Shown in pieces: positions 27,270 through 35,581 of a DNA stretch of 61,760 nucleotides; position 1 is the first letter of the stretch; every line of letters begins with the position of its first letter. The stretch is taken from positions 1-61,760 of the forward strand of contig QHMY01000039.1 in assembly GCA_003218305.1 (NCBI GenBank), given 5' to 3'. Position numbers and translations under genes: made by a program. Origin of the DNA: Verrucomicrobiota bacterium. GTDB lineage: Bacteria; Verrucomicrobiota; Verrucomicrobiia; Chthoniobacterales; UBA10450. The notes under the pieces are model-generated. The model worked only from the letters and a program-made list of their open reading frames with translations. It made no database searches and was not told the DNA's origin.

Positions 27270-28803
27270 CGACGCGATCGAGCAGCTGCGAGCGCAGCTT
27301 CGCGCTGCCTGAGATCGTTTCCTTGAGCAAGTGGCGCGAATCAGGCAAAGCCCGGGCCCGAAGACAAATCTGGTAAGCGAACAGGCCGCGGGAAATCTTA
27401 AGCAGAAACCGGTTCATTCTTAAGAGCGTTCGGCTCCAAACGTTAGTTCCGATGGCCAGCGGGAAAGGCGCCGGAACACCGCGCGCTTCGAGAATTTCAT
27501 ACCCCGCCTGCTCCACCAACGCGCGCAAAGACTTGAAGGTGAACAAACGCCGGTGGCCGATGCCCAAAATGCCTTTCCGGCTGTAGTTGAACTGACCGAG
27601 CGCCAGCATCAGGCGCGTGATGAAAAACGCCACATTCGCTGTCGTGATGATCACCTCTGGTCGCCGGCCGGCGGTGTTTTTCCTGAGCGCGTCCATAAAG
27701 TCTTCTGGATCGTGCAAGTGCTCAACCAAGTCCATCAGAAGGATTTGATCGTAGGCGGGAAGATCTGCCGGCAGGCTGGGACCCGCCGCAGAGCGAATCG
27801 TGTCCGAGTGTTCCGCCAGCTCGTTGGCGGCAAAGTCCATCGCGGTCACCCGGCATCCCCGCCGTTCCAGCTCAGCGGCCACATTCGCGTGGCCAATCCC
27901 AAGTTGCAGGACATTCTTCCCCGCGGTGCACGACTCCACGGCATAAGTCTGCGATGACGGAAAGGCGAGCTTGTCGCTGTGGCTGCCAATCTCCGGATTC
28001 ACATCGAATTTTCGATCGTAAAAAAGGTGAATGCCGCACAAGCGGGCTTTGATCGTGGACTTGAAGACGTCCCAGGCATATTTCATCCCGTTCACATGGC
28101 AGACTTCATCGCCATAGAACGTCGGGATCGGCAACTCCGCGATCCGGAGTTTCCGGAGCACGATCTGGATGATGATCTCCGTGTCGAAATGGAAATCGTT
28201 GGTGTTTCTTTCAAAGGGAATCTGGGCCAGCGCGGCGGTGGAATAGAGCCGGTAACCGGTGTGAAACTCCGACAGCTTAGTTCCCAGCATTCGGTTTTGA
28301 AACGCGGTCAGGACCTGGTTGCCGACCCATTTGTAGGCCGGCATTCCCCCTTGTCGCGCCGCGCGTTTGTCGATCATGCGTGACCCGAAAACAGCCTCAG
28401 CTTCCCCCTTCACCAGGGGCCCGAGCAACATGGGCAATTTTTCCGGCGCATACTGGCCATCTCCGTGCACGAGAGCGACAATGTCGAACCCGTGGTCGAT
28501 CGCGTAGCGGTACCCGAGTTTTTGATTGCCCCCGTAGCCTTGATTCTCCGGGGTGCGCAGGACGGTAATCTTGAAGGCCGACGCCCGCTGCTGATAACGC
28601 AGGCCGTTGACGAACGTGTCGTCGCTGGACGAATCGTCGATGATCAGGATCTCGACGTCTTCGCTTTGGAGGCACGGCGGAATACGGCCGAGAACTTTCT
28701 CGATCGTTCGCTCCGCGTTGTAGGCGACAATGAAAATGAGCAGCCGTTTACCGCCGAGATCGATCAGATCCGGCGCGGCAGGTTCCAGCTCTGCGAGACG
28801 CAT
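27265..28803 (-). CDS. Second GT2 glycosyltransferase-methyltransferase fusion
   Basis: 512 residues. The N-terminal GT2 domain (about 18-250) has LLIFIVAYNAERTIEKVL, ILIIDDSSSDDT, LVHGDGQYAPEKLPML and FHTGYRLYS, as in polyprenyl-phosphate glucosyl/mannosyltransferases. Residues about 295-510 are a SAM methyltransferase: VLQLGIGHANVAAELERRG, then QILLMDLVEHLHDPEDFMD. Same domain order as 20122-21579, but the sequences differ strongly (for example TYNEAGN against AYNAERT), so they are not recent duplicates. Probably part of lipid-linked sugar supply for the glycan cluster. Confidence 0.87.
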   Translation of the reverse strand: MRLAELEPAAPDLIDLGGKRLLIFIVAYNAERTIEKVLGRIPPCLQSEDVEILIIDDSSSDDTFVNGLRYQQRASAFKITVLRTPENQGYGGNQKLGYRYAIDHGFDIVALVHGDGQYAPEKLPMLLGPLVKGEAEAVFGSRMIDKRAARQGGMPAYKWVGNQVLTAFQNRMLGTKLSEFHTGYRLYSTAALAQIPFERNTNDFHFDTEIIIQIVLRKLRIAELPIPTFYGDEVCHVNGMKYAWDVFKSTIKARLCGIHLFYDRKFDVNPEIGSHSDKLAFPSSQTYAVESCTAGKNVLQLGIGHANVAAELERRGCRVTAMDFAANELAEHSDTIRSAAGPSLPADLPAYDQILLMDLVEHLHDPEDFMDALRKNTAGRRPEVIITTANVAFFITRLMLALGQFNYSRKGILGIGHRRLFTFKSLRALVEQAGYEILEARGVPAPFPLAIGTNVWSRTLLRMNRFLLKISRGLFAYQICLRARALPDSRHLLKETISGSAKLRSQLLDRVA

Positions 28804-28843
28804 GCCTCACCGAGAGCTAGAATTGCGCCAATGCGGCGCTCTC

Positions 28844-30640
28844 TCAGCGGCCGTTTACACCGGCCGGATCGCCCTTTCCGAGCACGGAATTCGCCGTCGC
28901 CAGCAACTCCTTGTCGTCGTTGTCGGTAAGCTCGGTCAGGAATCGCCGAATTCGGTGAAATGACTGGCGCAGGAAGAGCGCGGCGGCGCGATGGCTTCCC
29001 GCTGCGCTGTCCCCGTTTTTTCCGACGCCTTGCAACTCTGAATCCAAACGGCTCAGGACGCAGGCGGAGGCGAACATTTCCATCGCCACACCGGCGATCC
29101 GTTCCTGGATTAGTTGCATGTCCATGACCGGTTCGCGGTAGGTGATCAGCGCCCGGTTCACGCTCAAATTGAAACGCCAGATCAATCGGCCCAGTTGCGA
29201 GGCTTGCGCCCGCAGGCTCTCGCTCTTCACCGGCACGCTCGGGATTTTCACCGCCGCGCCGAGGCGATTCATTCCGGCGGTCCACGCCTTCCCCAGGCCT
29301 CGCGACGGATTGAACATGGTGTCGTGGATCTCCTTGAATTCCATCCCCGGCCCGCGCATCCCGACGAGGGCGATAAAGGAGGTGAGCACTTCGTTGCTCC
29401 CCTCGCCGATCTGGTTAATGCGCGCATCGCGCAGCATTCGTTCGAGCGGCGAATCGTTAAAATAAGCCGAGCCGCCGTGAATCTGGAAGGCATCGTTGAC
29501 CGCTTCCCAGAGGCGATCCGTCGTGAAGACCTTCAGCATCGCCGTCTCCATCATGTAATCCTCAAGCCCACGGTCGATCAGAGAGGCCGTCACGGCCGTC
29601 ATCGCCTCCATCGCATAAAGATCCGCCGCCATGCGCCCGATCTTCTTCTTCACGAGATCGAAATCCCCGAGCGTCTTCTTGAACTGTCGCCGGGTGTTCG
29701 CGTGCTCAACTGCGAGACGCAAACAGGTCCTGGCCGCGCCGGTACAGCACGCGCCGAAGGTCGTGCGCCCGAAATCGAGCACCGTCAGCGCGACCTTCAA
29801 TCCCTTGCCGAGTGGCCCCAGAATGTTTTCCTTCGGCACCGGCATATCGCGCATGGCGAACCGTCCAGTCGCGGTTCCGCGGATACCGAGCTTTTCCATC
29901 CGCGGCTCGACCATCTCGAACCCTGGCATGTCCGGCGTGACCAGGAACGCGGTGATGGCTGTCTTGTCCGATCCCGGAACCGGCGTCCGCGCCATGACGG
30001 TCAAGACCTGTGCGATCGACGCATTCGTGATGTAGCGCTTCTCGCCATTCAAAATGTAGTGGCTGCCATCCGGACTCGGCTCCGCCCGCGTCTGGACGTT
30101 CGCGGCGTCCGAGCCCGCTTCCGTCTCAGTCAGGGCGAAAGCGGCCAGTTGTTGGCCTGTCACGAGCGGCGGCAGCCATTTCTGCTTTTGCTCGCGCGTG
30201 CCGAAAAGAAGCAGGGCCCGAATGCCAATGGAATGGTGCGCATTCGTAAAAACGGACGTCGAAGCGCAGCGCGCGCCGATCTCTTCAAGGATTCTGCAAT
30301 AGGCCCGCTGGGAAAAGCCGCGGCCGCCGTATTCCTTCGGCGCTGTCATCCCGAGCACGCCGACCCGGGCCAGTCCGTCGATCAGTTGCCGCGGAATATC
30401 CGCCGTCCGATCAATCGCTACTGGATCGAGATTTTGATCGAGAAACTCGCGGACCTCCGCGATCGATTTGTCGAGTTCCTGCTGTTGGGCGGCGGGGACA
30501 CGAGGATAAGGCATGGCCCAATCCGCCACGAAGCGTCCCAGAAAGAGTCCCTTGGCAAATCCGAGCGCCTGGGGCCCGGTAAAAAGCAGTTCCTCAGCCT
30601 CTTTGATTTCCTTCTGCCGTTGGATGTCTGCTTCGTTCAT
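28844..30640 (-). CDS. Acyl-CoA dehydrogenase, VLCAD/ACAD9-like with C-terminal extension
   Basis: 598 residues, longer than the usual 380-400 of short/medium-chain enzymes and close to VLCAD. It catalyses FAD-dependent alpha-beta oxidation of acyl-CoA. Evidence: FALTETEAGSDAANVQTRA (acyl-CoA/FAD binding), KRYITNASIAQVLTVMART, RRQFKKTLGDFDLVKKKIG, QIHGGSAYFNDSPLERMLRD and RINQIGEGSNEVL, which carries the catalytic Glu. Residues about 430-598 form the extra helical domain, including the segment SLRAQASQLGRLIWRFNLSV. No other beta-oxidation genes are close by. Substrate chain length is an inference from length. Confidence 0.93.
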   Translation of the reverse strand: MNEADIQRQKEIKEAEELLFTGPQALGFAKGLFLGRFVADWAMPYPRVPAAQQQELDKSIAEVREFLDQNLDPVAIDRTADIPRQLIDGLARVGVLGMTAPKEYGGRGFSQRAYCRILEEIGARCASTSVFTNAHHSIGIRALLLFGTREQKQKWLPPLVTGQQLAAFALTETEAGSDAANVQTRAEPSPDGSHYILNGEKRYITNASIAQVLTVMARTPVPGSDKTAITAFLVTPDMPGFEMVEPRMEKLGIRGTATGRFAMRDMPVPKENILGPLGKGLKVALTVLDFGRTTFGACCTGAARTCLRLAVEHANTRRQFKKTLGDFDLVKKKIGRMAADLYAMEAMTAVTASLIDRGLEDYMMETAMLKVFTTDRLWEAVNDAFQIHGGSAYFNDSPLERMLRDARINQIGEGSNEVLTSFIALVGMRGPGMEFKEIHDTMFNPSRGLGKAWTAGMNRLGAAVKIPSVPVKSESLRAQASQLGRLIWRFNLSVNRALITYREPVMDMQLIQERIAGVAMEMFASACVLSRLDSELQGVGKNGDSAAGSHRAAALFLRQSFHRIRRFLTELTDNDDKELLATANSVLGKGDPAGVNGR

Positions 30641-30774
30641 AAATCAGGTAGCTTATACGCGTTAAAGTCAGTTCCGCTCTTCCGCAAAGGGGGGCTTTGA
30701 GAAAAGCTGGACGCTGATGGCGCGAATGCGCCGGAACTAGATCGCGGATTCTACCGCCACTGACAACCGATAAT

Positions 30775-31179
30775 TTACGGCCCGGGGGGTTCGACCTTCG
30801 AAACGTATAGCGGGATCGAACCCAGCTGCCGGCCATCGACCGCCAGATCGATGGTGTATTCGCCGAATTTTGGCAACCGGATTTGCTGGATCACCATGAC
30901 GAAATGGGAGGTTACGGTGCGAAGACCCGGCGCAAAATGGACCGCAAGCGTCGAGTCAAACTTCGGCATCACGACATTTCCATCCTCATCCGCAAAAGTC
31001 AGGCTAACCCGGTGATTTCCCTCTTCGATTTGTTCGAAACGCAGCCGCCCGGCGATGGCGCATTGCGGGTGCGCAATAGGCGCCTCGAGAGCGCGGAGCG
31101 CATCGAACGTCCCGATGATGTTCAGTTTGCCCGCATGTTCCGTCGCCGCATCGCAGAGCGTAAAAATTTCCAGTTGCAT
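30775..31179 (-). CDS. Small conserved protein, DUF6941-like
   Basis: 134 residues, no signal peptide or membrane helix. The opening MQLEIFTLCDAATEHAGKLN followed by IIGTFDAL, and RLRFEQIEEGNHRVSLTFAD, fit the DUF6941 group as I recall it: a beta-rich domain of unknown function. It is 41 bp downstream of nrdJ on the same strand and may be cotranscribed. No enzymatic residues are evident. Confidence 0.75.
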   Translation of the reverse strand: MQLEIFTLCDAATEHAGKLNIIGTFDALRALEAPIAHPQCAIAGRLRFEQIEEGNHRVSLTFADEDGNVVMPKFDSTLAVHFAPGLRTVTSHFVMVIQQIRLPKFGEYTIDLAVDGRQLGSIPLYVSKVEPPGP

Positions 31180-31220
31180 AAAAGGCCGCCACGCAGCCCG
31201 CGAGCAAAGCCCGCGTTACC

Positions 31221-34200
31221 TTAGCTGCATCCCTGGCTCGTGCCACATTCGGTGCAAACGCCGCAGGCGCCCGCGCGCACCACCTTGTCGCTGCCGCAAT
31301 GCGAGCAGAGAATGTCCATGAACATGTTCCCAAGCGCTTCCTGCACCCGCTCGGCGTGGGTGTGGCCATTACTCGTAACGTGAGGATTGCCTTCGTTCGG
31401 CGCGTGGTTCGTGATCACATCGATCAATTCCTTCTCGGCCGTCCGCGGCAGATCGGAAACGGGGCGATTGAGCGCCTTTTTTTCCATCTCCGGAATTTCC
31501 TTCATTGGCAACTCGCTCTGGCCGCGGTTTGGCGACGTCGCTTCCTTGTATCCCTGGATGAACTGGCAGCCGAGCCAGCGGAATACGTAATCGGTGATGC
31601 TCGTCGCGTTCCGGATATCGGGATTCTTCGTGAACCCGCTCGGCTCGAAACGTTGATAAGCGAATTTTTTCACCAGGCTCTGCAACGGCACGCCATACTG
31701 GAGCGCGATCGAGGTGAGTGTGCCGACGGTATCCATCAGGCCGCCGATCGTGCTCCCTTCCTTCGACATGGTGATGAAAAGTTCGCCCGGCTGGCCATCT
31801 TCATATAACCCGACGGTGATGTAACCTTCGTGTCCCGCGATCTCGAACCGGTGCGTCAACGACATCCGCGTGTCCGGCATCCGATGCCGCGTCGGCTGAT
31901 CGAGCCGGCCGCGCAACGACGCGACTTCCTGGTCGAGTTCGATGATTCTGCTTTCCAGCTCAGCGCGATCCAGCGTGGCCACGGATTCATGATCCATCCC
32001 GCCCATGTCTTTCGTCTTGCGCGTGTTCAACGGCGCCGAGCGCTTCGAGCCGTCGCGATAAATAGCGATCGCTTTCAAACCAAGCCGCCAGCCCTCGACG
32101 TAGGTGTTCATGATTTCGTCGACGGTTGCCGTCTCGGGCATATTCACCGTCTTCGAAATCGCGCCACTCAGGAACGGCTGCGCCGCGGCCATCATCCGCA
32201 GATGCGCCATGTAGCCGAGGCTGCGCTCGCCTTTATAGGCCTTGAACGCGCAATCGAAGATCGCGATATGCTCCGGTTTCAGTCCCGACGAGATGGTCGT
32301 CCCGTCCGAATCGGCCACATCTTCGATCGTGTCGAACGCGTCGATGTGCGCAATGATGCGCTCGATCTCTTCGGAATTGTATCCGAGTTTCTCCAGCGCG
32401 GGCGTGACCGTCTGATTCACGATCTTCAACATGCCGCCGCCGGCGAGCAGTTTGTATTTCACCAAGGCGATATCGGGTTCGATCCCGGTCGTGTCGCAAT
32501 CCATCAGGAAACTGATTGTTCCGGTCGGCGCGAGGACGGTGACCTGGGCGTTGCGATAGCCGTGACGCTTGCCCAGTTCCGCCGCGCTATCCCATACTTT
32601 GGCCGCTTCCTTCTTCAAATAGGCAAATTCTTCGTTGGCCGCGATCTCGTTCACTGCGGAGCGATGAAGTTCAATTACCTCCTGCATCGGCGCGATGTTG
32701 TTTTTCGCCACCGGTTTCGCCACGCCGCTGCAACGCGCGTCCCGATAGCCGGGAAACGGTCCCATCACACGCGCCATCTCGGCGCTTTGCTCATACGCCT
32801 CTCCCGTCATGATCGAGGTGATCGCTCCGCAAATGGCGCGACCTTCCACGCTGTCGTAACCGTAACCGTAGCTCATGATGAGCGATCCGAGATTGGCGTA
32901 GCCGAGCCCGAGGGTGCGGAAAATATGGGAATTCTCCGCGATCTCTTTGATAGGGTAACTCGCGTTATCGACCAGGATTTCCTGGGCCGTGATGTAGATG
33001 CGCGCCGCCGCCTTGAAGCGCTCCACGTCGAATACGCCGTCCTCGCCTTTAAACTTCATCAGGTTCAGCGAGGCCAGATTGCAGGCCGTGTTATCGAGAA
33101 AGAGATATTCCGAACACGGGTTGGTCGAGTTTTGCCGGTCGGTCCCCTTGCAGGTGTGCCATTTGTGGATGGTGGAATCGAACTGCATTCCGGGATCGCC
33201 GCAGATGTGGGTCCCTTCGGCAATCTTGCGCAGCATCTGCCTTGCTTCCTTGCGTTCGCACGGCTTCCCGTCGCGCACGTTCCGCGTCCACCATTCGCGA
33301 TCTTCCACCGCGGCGTCCATGAATTCATCGCTCACCCGCACGCTCAGATTTTCGTTCTGATACATGACCGAGCCGTAGGCATCGCCGTTGTAACTGCCGT
33401 CGTATCCCTGCTCGATCAGCGCCCAGGCTTTCTTCTCTTCCTTCTGTTTCGCGTCGATAAACTCCTCGATGTCCGGGTGCCAGTCTTTCAGCGTGTTCAT
33501 CTTCGCCGCGCGCCGGGTCTTCCCGCCGCTTTTCACCACGTTCGCGACCTGGTCGTACACTTTCAGGAATGAGAGCGGCCCGCTTGGTTTCCCGCCGCCG
33601 CTCAATTTTTCCCGCGTGCTCCGCAGCGAAGAAAGATCGCTCCCCGTGCCACTGCCATACTTGAAGAGCATCGCCTCGCTCATCGCCAGGCGCATGATGT
33701 CTTCCATCGTGTCGTCCACGCTCTGGATGAAGCAGGCGCTGCCCTGCGGATATTCATACTGCGTCGCCGCCCGCTCAGCCTGGCGCGTCTCGCGGTTGTA
33801 GAAATAATTCCCGAGCCCGGCTCCCCGGCCGACGCCGTATTGATGATGCAAACCGACGTTGAACCAAACCGGCGAATTAAAGGCGCCATGCTGATTCACG
33901 CAAAGCCACGTCAGCTCATCGTAAAACGTTTCCGCCGCGTCTGCGTTCGCGAAATATCCGTCGGCAATACCCCAATCCGCAATCGTCCGGGTAACGCGAT
34001 GCACCAACTGGCGCACGGAAGTTTCGCGGCCCCCCTTGTGCGGGTCGGTGCCGTTGGCGATGTCGCCATAGAAATACTTCGAGACGGCGATTTTCGTCGC
34101 GAGCGCGCTCCAGCTTTTCGGCACCTCGATGTTTTCCTGCTTGAAAATCACCTTGCCGCTGTCGTCCGTGATCTCTGCGGTGCGCCGCTCCCAATCGATC

Positions 34201-34352
34201 TGGTCGAACGGGGCGACGTTTGCGTCGCTGAACACGCGTTCGAAACGCAAACCCTTGCTCTTTCTACTGCTCCCGCGATTTTTAGTCCGAAGAGACGATT
34301 TAGAGGGGCGATTAAGCGAAGAAGGGTGAATCCCGGGTTTGAGTTGGATCAT
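31221..34352 (-). CDS. nrdJ: Class II (adenosylcobalamin-dependent) ribonucleoside-diphosphate reductase
   Basis: 1043 residues, typical of long NrdJ. It makes deoxyribonucleotides using a cobalamin-generated thiyl radical. Evidence: NSTNPCSEYLFLDNTACNLA with the loop cysteine and glutamate, APTGTISFLMDCDTTGIEPD, YGSGTGSDLSSLRSTREKLS, and a C-terminal zinc-ribbon-like end CSHCGSDKV...CGVCTECGTSQGC that serves as the redox-active cysteine tail. The N-terminal 35 residues are basic and low in complexity. No intein interrupts it. No cobalamin riboswitch was seen upstream; the only structure there is an inverted repeat at 34414-34445. Confidence 0.96.
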   Translation of the reverse strand: MIQLKPGIHPSSLNRPSKSSLRTKNRGSSRKSKGLRFERVFSDANVAPFDQIDWERRTAEITDDSGKVIFKQENIEVPKSWSALATKIAVSKYFYGDIANGTDPHKGGRETSVRQLVHRVTRTIADWGIADGYFANADAAETFYDELTWLCVNQHGAFNSPVWFNVGLHHQYGVGRGAGLGNYFYNRETRQAERAATQYEYPQGSACFIQSVDDTMEDIMRLAMSEAMLFKYGSGTGSDLSSLRSTREKLSGGGKPSGPLSFLKVYDQVANVVKSGGKTRRAAKMNTLKDWHPDIEEFIDAKQKEEKKAWALIEQGYDGSYNGDAYGSVMYQNENLSVRVSDEFMDAAVEDREWWTRNVRDGKPCERKEARQMLRKIAEGTHICGDPGMQFDSTIHKWHTCKGTDRQNSTNPCSEYLFLDNTACNLASLNLMKFKGEDGVFDVERFKAAARIYITAQEILVDNASYPIKEIAENSHIFRTLGLGYANLGSLIMSYGYGYDSVEGRAICGAITSIMTGEAYEQSAEMARVMGPFPGYRDARCSGVAKPVAKNNIAPMQEVIELHRSAVNEIAANEEFAYLKKEAAKVWDSAAELGKRHGYRNAQVTVLAPTGTISFLMDCDTTGIEPDIALVKYKLLAGGGMLKIVNQTVTPALEKLGYNSEEIERIIAHIDAFDTIEDVADSDGTTISSGLKPEHIAIFDCAFKAYKGERSLGYMAHLRMMAAAQPFLSGAISKTVNMPETATVDEIMNTYVEGWRLGLKAIAIYRDGSKRSAPLNTRKTKDMGGMDHESVATLDRAELESRIIELDQEVASLRGRLDQPTRHRMPDTRMSLTHRFEIAGHEGYITVGLYEDGQPGELFITMSKEGSTIGGLMDTVGTLTSIALQYGVPLQSLVKKFAYQRFEPSGFTKNPDIRNATSITDYVFRWLGCQFIQGYKEATSPNRGQSELPMKEIPEMEKKALNRPVSDLPRTAEKELIDVITNHAPNEGNPHVTSNGHTHAERVQEALGNMFMDILCSHCGSDKVVRAGACGVCTECGTSQGCS

Positions 34353-34413
34353 GGCGGAGCGGCGGTTAAGGTTGCGAATAGAAGAGAATAGTCGTGAACA
34401 GCCCAGCTAATAA

Positions 34414-34445
34414 GTTGTTAATTGCGGTTAATTACTCCTAACAAC
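34414..34445. promoter_or_regulatory. Inverted repeat in the AT-rich nrdJ upstream region
   Basis: GTTGTTA (34414-34420) and TAACAAC (34439-34445) flank an 18-bp AT-rich spacer, 62 to 93 bp upstream of nrdJ. It is a plausible operator for the nrdJ promoter. It does not clearly match the NrdR box consensus. Confidence 0.35.
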
Positions 34446-34569
34446 CATTACTAGCGGAGCTCTTCCAGCGGACATACAACATGCGGTGGAAGCGCGTTTG
34501 AGGGCAAGCCGAAAATTGTAACATTTTTTTGTTCTCGCGGTGAGGCACTTAGACCAGACGCCGGGGACC

Positions 34570-34760
34570 AAAATTCACGTCTTTTGTCATCCCGAGCGCA
34601 GTCGAGGGGCCCGTATGAGAGGCTACATGCAGGAAGACGAGGTCGGTGGACACCTCTTTTGACGTTTCCCGAGGGCAGACGACATCTCTCCCAGCACGAC
34701 GACGAATTCTTGATGGGGCGGAACCAACCCTTCTTCCATTTCCGTAGTTCCTTTTGTGCG
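34570..34760. repeat. Probable dispersed repeat in the nrdJ-yfiR gap
   Basis: The 685-bp gap between nrdJ and the yfiR-like gene (34353-35037) has no credible gene. It contains TGTCATCCCGAG at 34585-34596, the same 12-mer that ends the element at 46303-46478, followed by CGCAGTCGAGGGGCCCG. From memory, this sequence type (reverse-strand GGGCCCCTCGACTGCGCTCG) is a frequent genomic repeat in environmental bacteria. The exact right border is not clear. I see nothing further in 34760-35037. Confidence 0.45.
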
Positions 34761-35037
34761 AGCGGTTTCCGCGATTACCCAGGGCGGTTTCCGGCTCGAT
34801 TCGAAGGTAACACCGGACGAATCGGTCACATTTCCAGGGGACATTTATGATGGGGAATTCGGCCAGATTAATGCTGCAAATGTAGAAGTGGACGCCGAGA
34901 ATATTATCGGCCGTTGGACACGAAAACGGGCGACGGATTCGAGTCGGACGGTGCAGGCACATTTCGACCGGAGGCATCGCCTGATCCCCTCCGTGTTCGA
35001 GGAGCGAGGTGGGGCGCAGCATTTACGGAACTTTCCG

Positions 35038-35580
35038 ATGGAGCTTCTGAAACGAGCGAAGATCATCGCCGCGACGGCTCTCTTGCTGGTGGTGCCCTTT
35101 CGGGTTGCGCCGGCGTTGCAAAAAAGCGAATACGCGCTCAAAGCCGTTTTCGTTTACAATTTTTGCCGCTTCATCGACTGGCCCGATTCGGCCTTCGCCT
35201 CGCCTAATGAACCCTTGATTATCGGCGTTATCGGCGACGATCCCTTTGGCTCGTTGCTTAATGAAGCAGTCGAGGGCGAAAAATATCACAACCGCCCGAT
35301 CCGAATCGATCATTTCAGGACGCCCGCGGATATCAAGCGATGTCATTTGCTGTTTATCAGCCACGTCGGCGCCGGCCGGCTCGATCCGATCCTGGCCGCG
35401 GTTGCCGGCAAGAACGTTCTCACCGTGAGTGAAACCGAAGATTTCCTCAATCGCGGGGGAATGATCACTCTCACCACCGAACAAAACCGGGTCCGTTTGC
35501 GAATCAACCCGGCCGCGCTTCGGGCCGCGAATCTGACGGTCAGCTCCAAGCTGCTCCGCGTCGCCGAGATCACCCGCTGA
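35038..35580 (+). CDS. YfiR-family periplasmic protein (DUF4154)
   Basis: 180 residues from ATG at 35038. It begins with a signal peptide (MELLKRAKIIAATALLLVV) and then EYALKAVFVYNFCRFIDWP, the hallmark opening of YfiR-family proteins. It continues with LIIGVIGDDPFG, CHLLFISHVGAGRLDPIL, TVSETEDFLNRGGMITLTTE and RLRINPAALRAANLTVSSKL. In Pseudomonas, YfiR is a periplasmic repressor of the CHASE8-containing diguanylate cyclase YfiN. Here the next gene, one base downstream, has a CHASE8-type sensor domain but a histidine kinase output, so this protein probably modulates that kinase. Confidence 0.9.
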   Translation: MELLKRAKIIAATALLLVVPFRVAPALQKSEYALKAVFVYNFCRFIDWPDSAFASPNEPLIIGVIGDDPFGSLLNEAVEGEKYHNRPIRIDHFRTPADIKRCHLLFISHVGAGRLDPILAAVAGKNVLTVSETEDFLNRGGMITLTTEQNRVRLRINPAALRAANLTVSSKLLRVAEITR

Positions 35581-35581
35581 T

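Noticed and set aside
29114-30700. Long open frame antisense to the acyl-CoA dehydrogenase
   Set aside because: Arg/His-rich shadow frame with no motif; the dehydrogenase on the other strand is clear.
31830-33572. Long open frame antisense to nrdJ (580 codons)
   Set aside because: It is a shadow frame in a G+C-rich gene; the product has no recognisable motifs and nrdJ is certain.
34353-34560. Cobalamin riboswitch expected before nrdJ
   Set aside because: I could not find the conserved B12-box-like bases on the relevant strand.
34756-35037. N-terminal extension of the YfiR-like protein
   Set aside because: It has no similarity to the family and the signal peptide starts at 35038.
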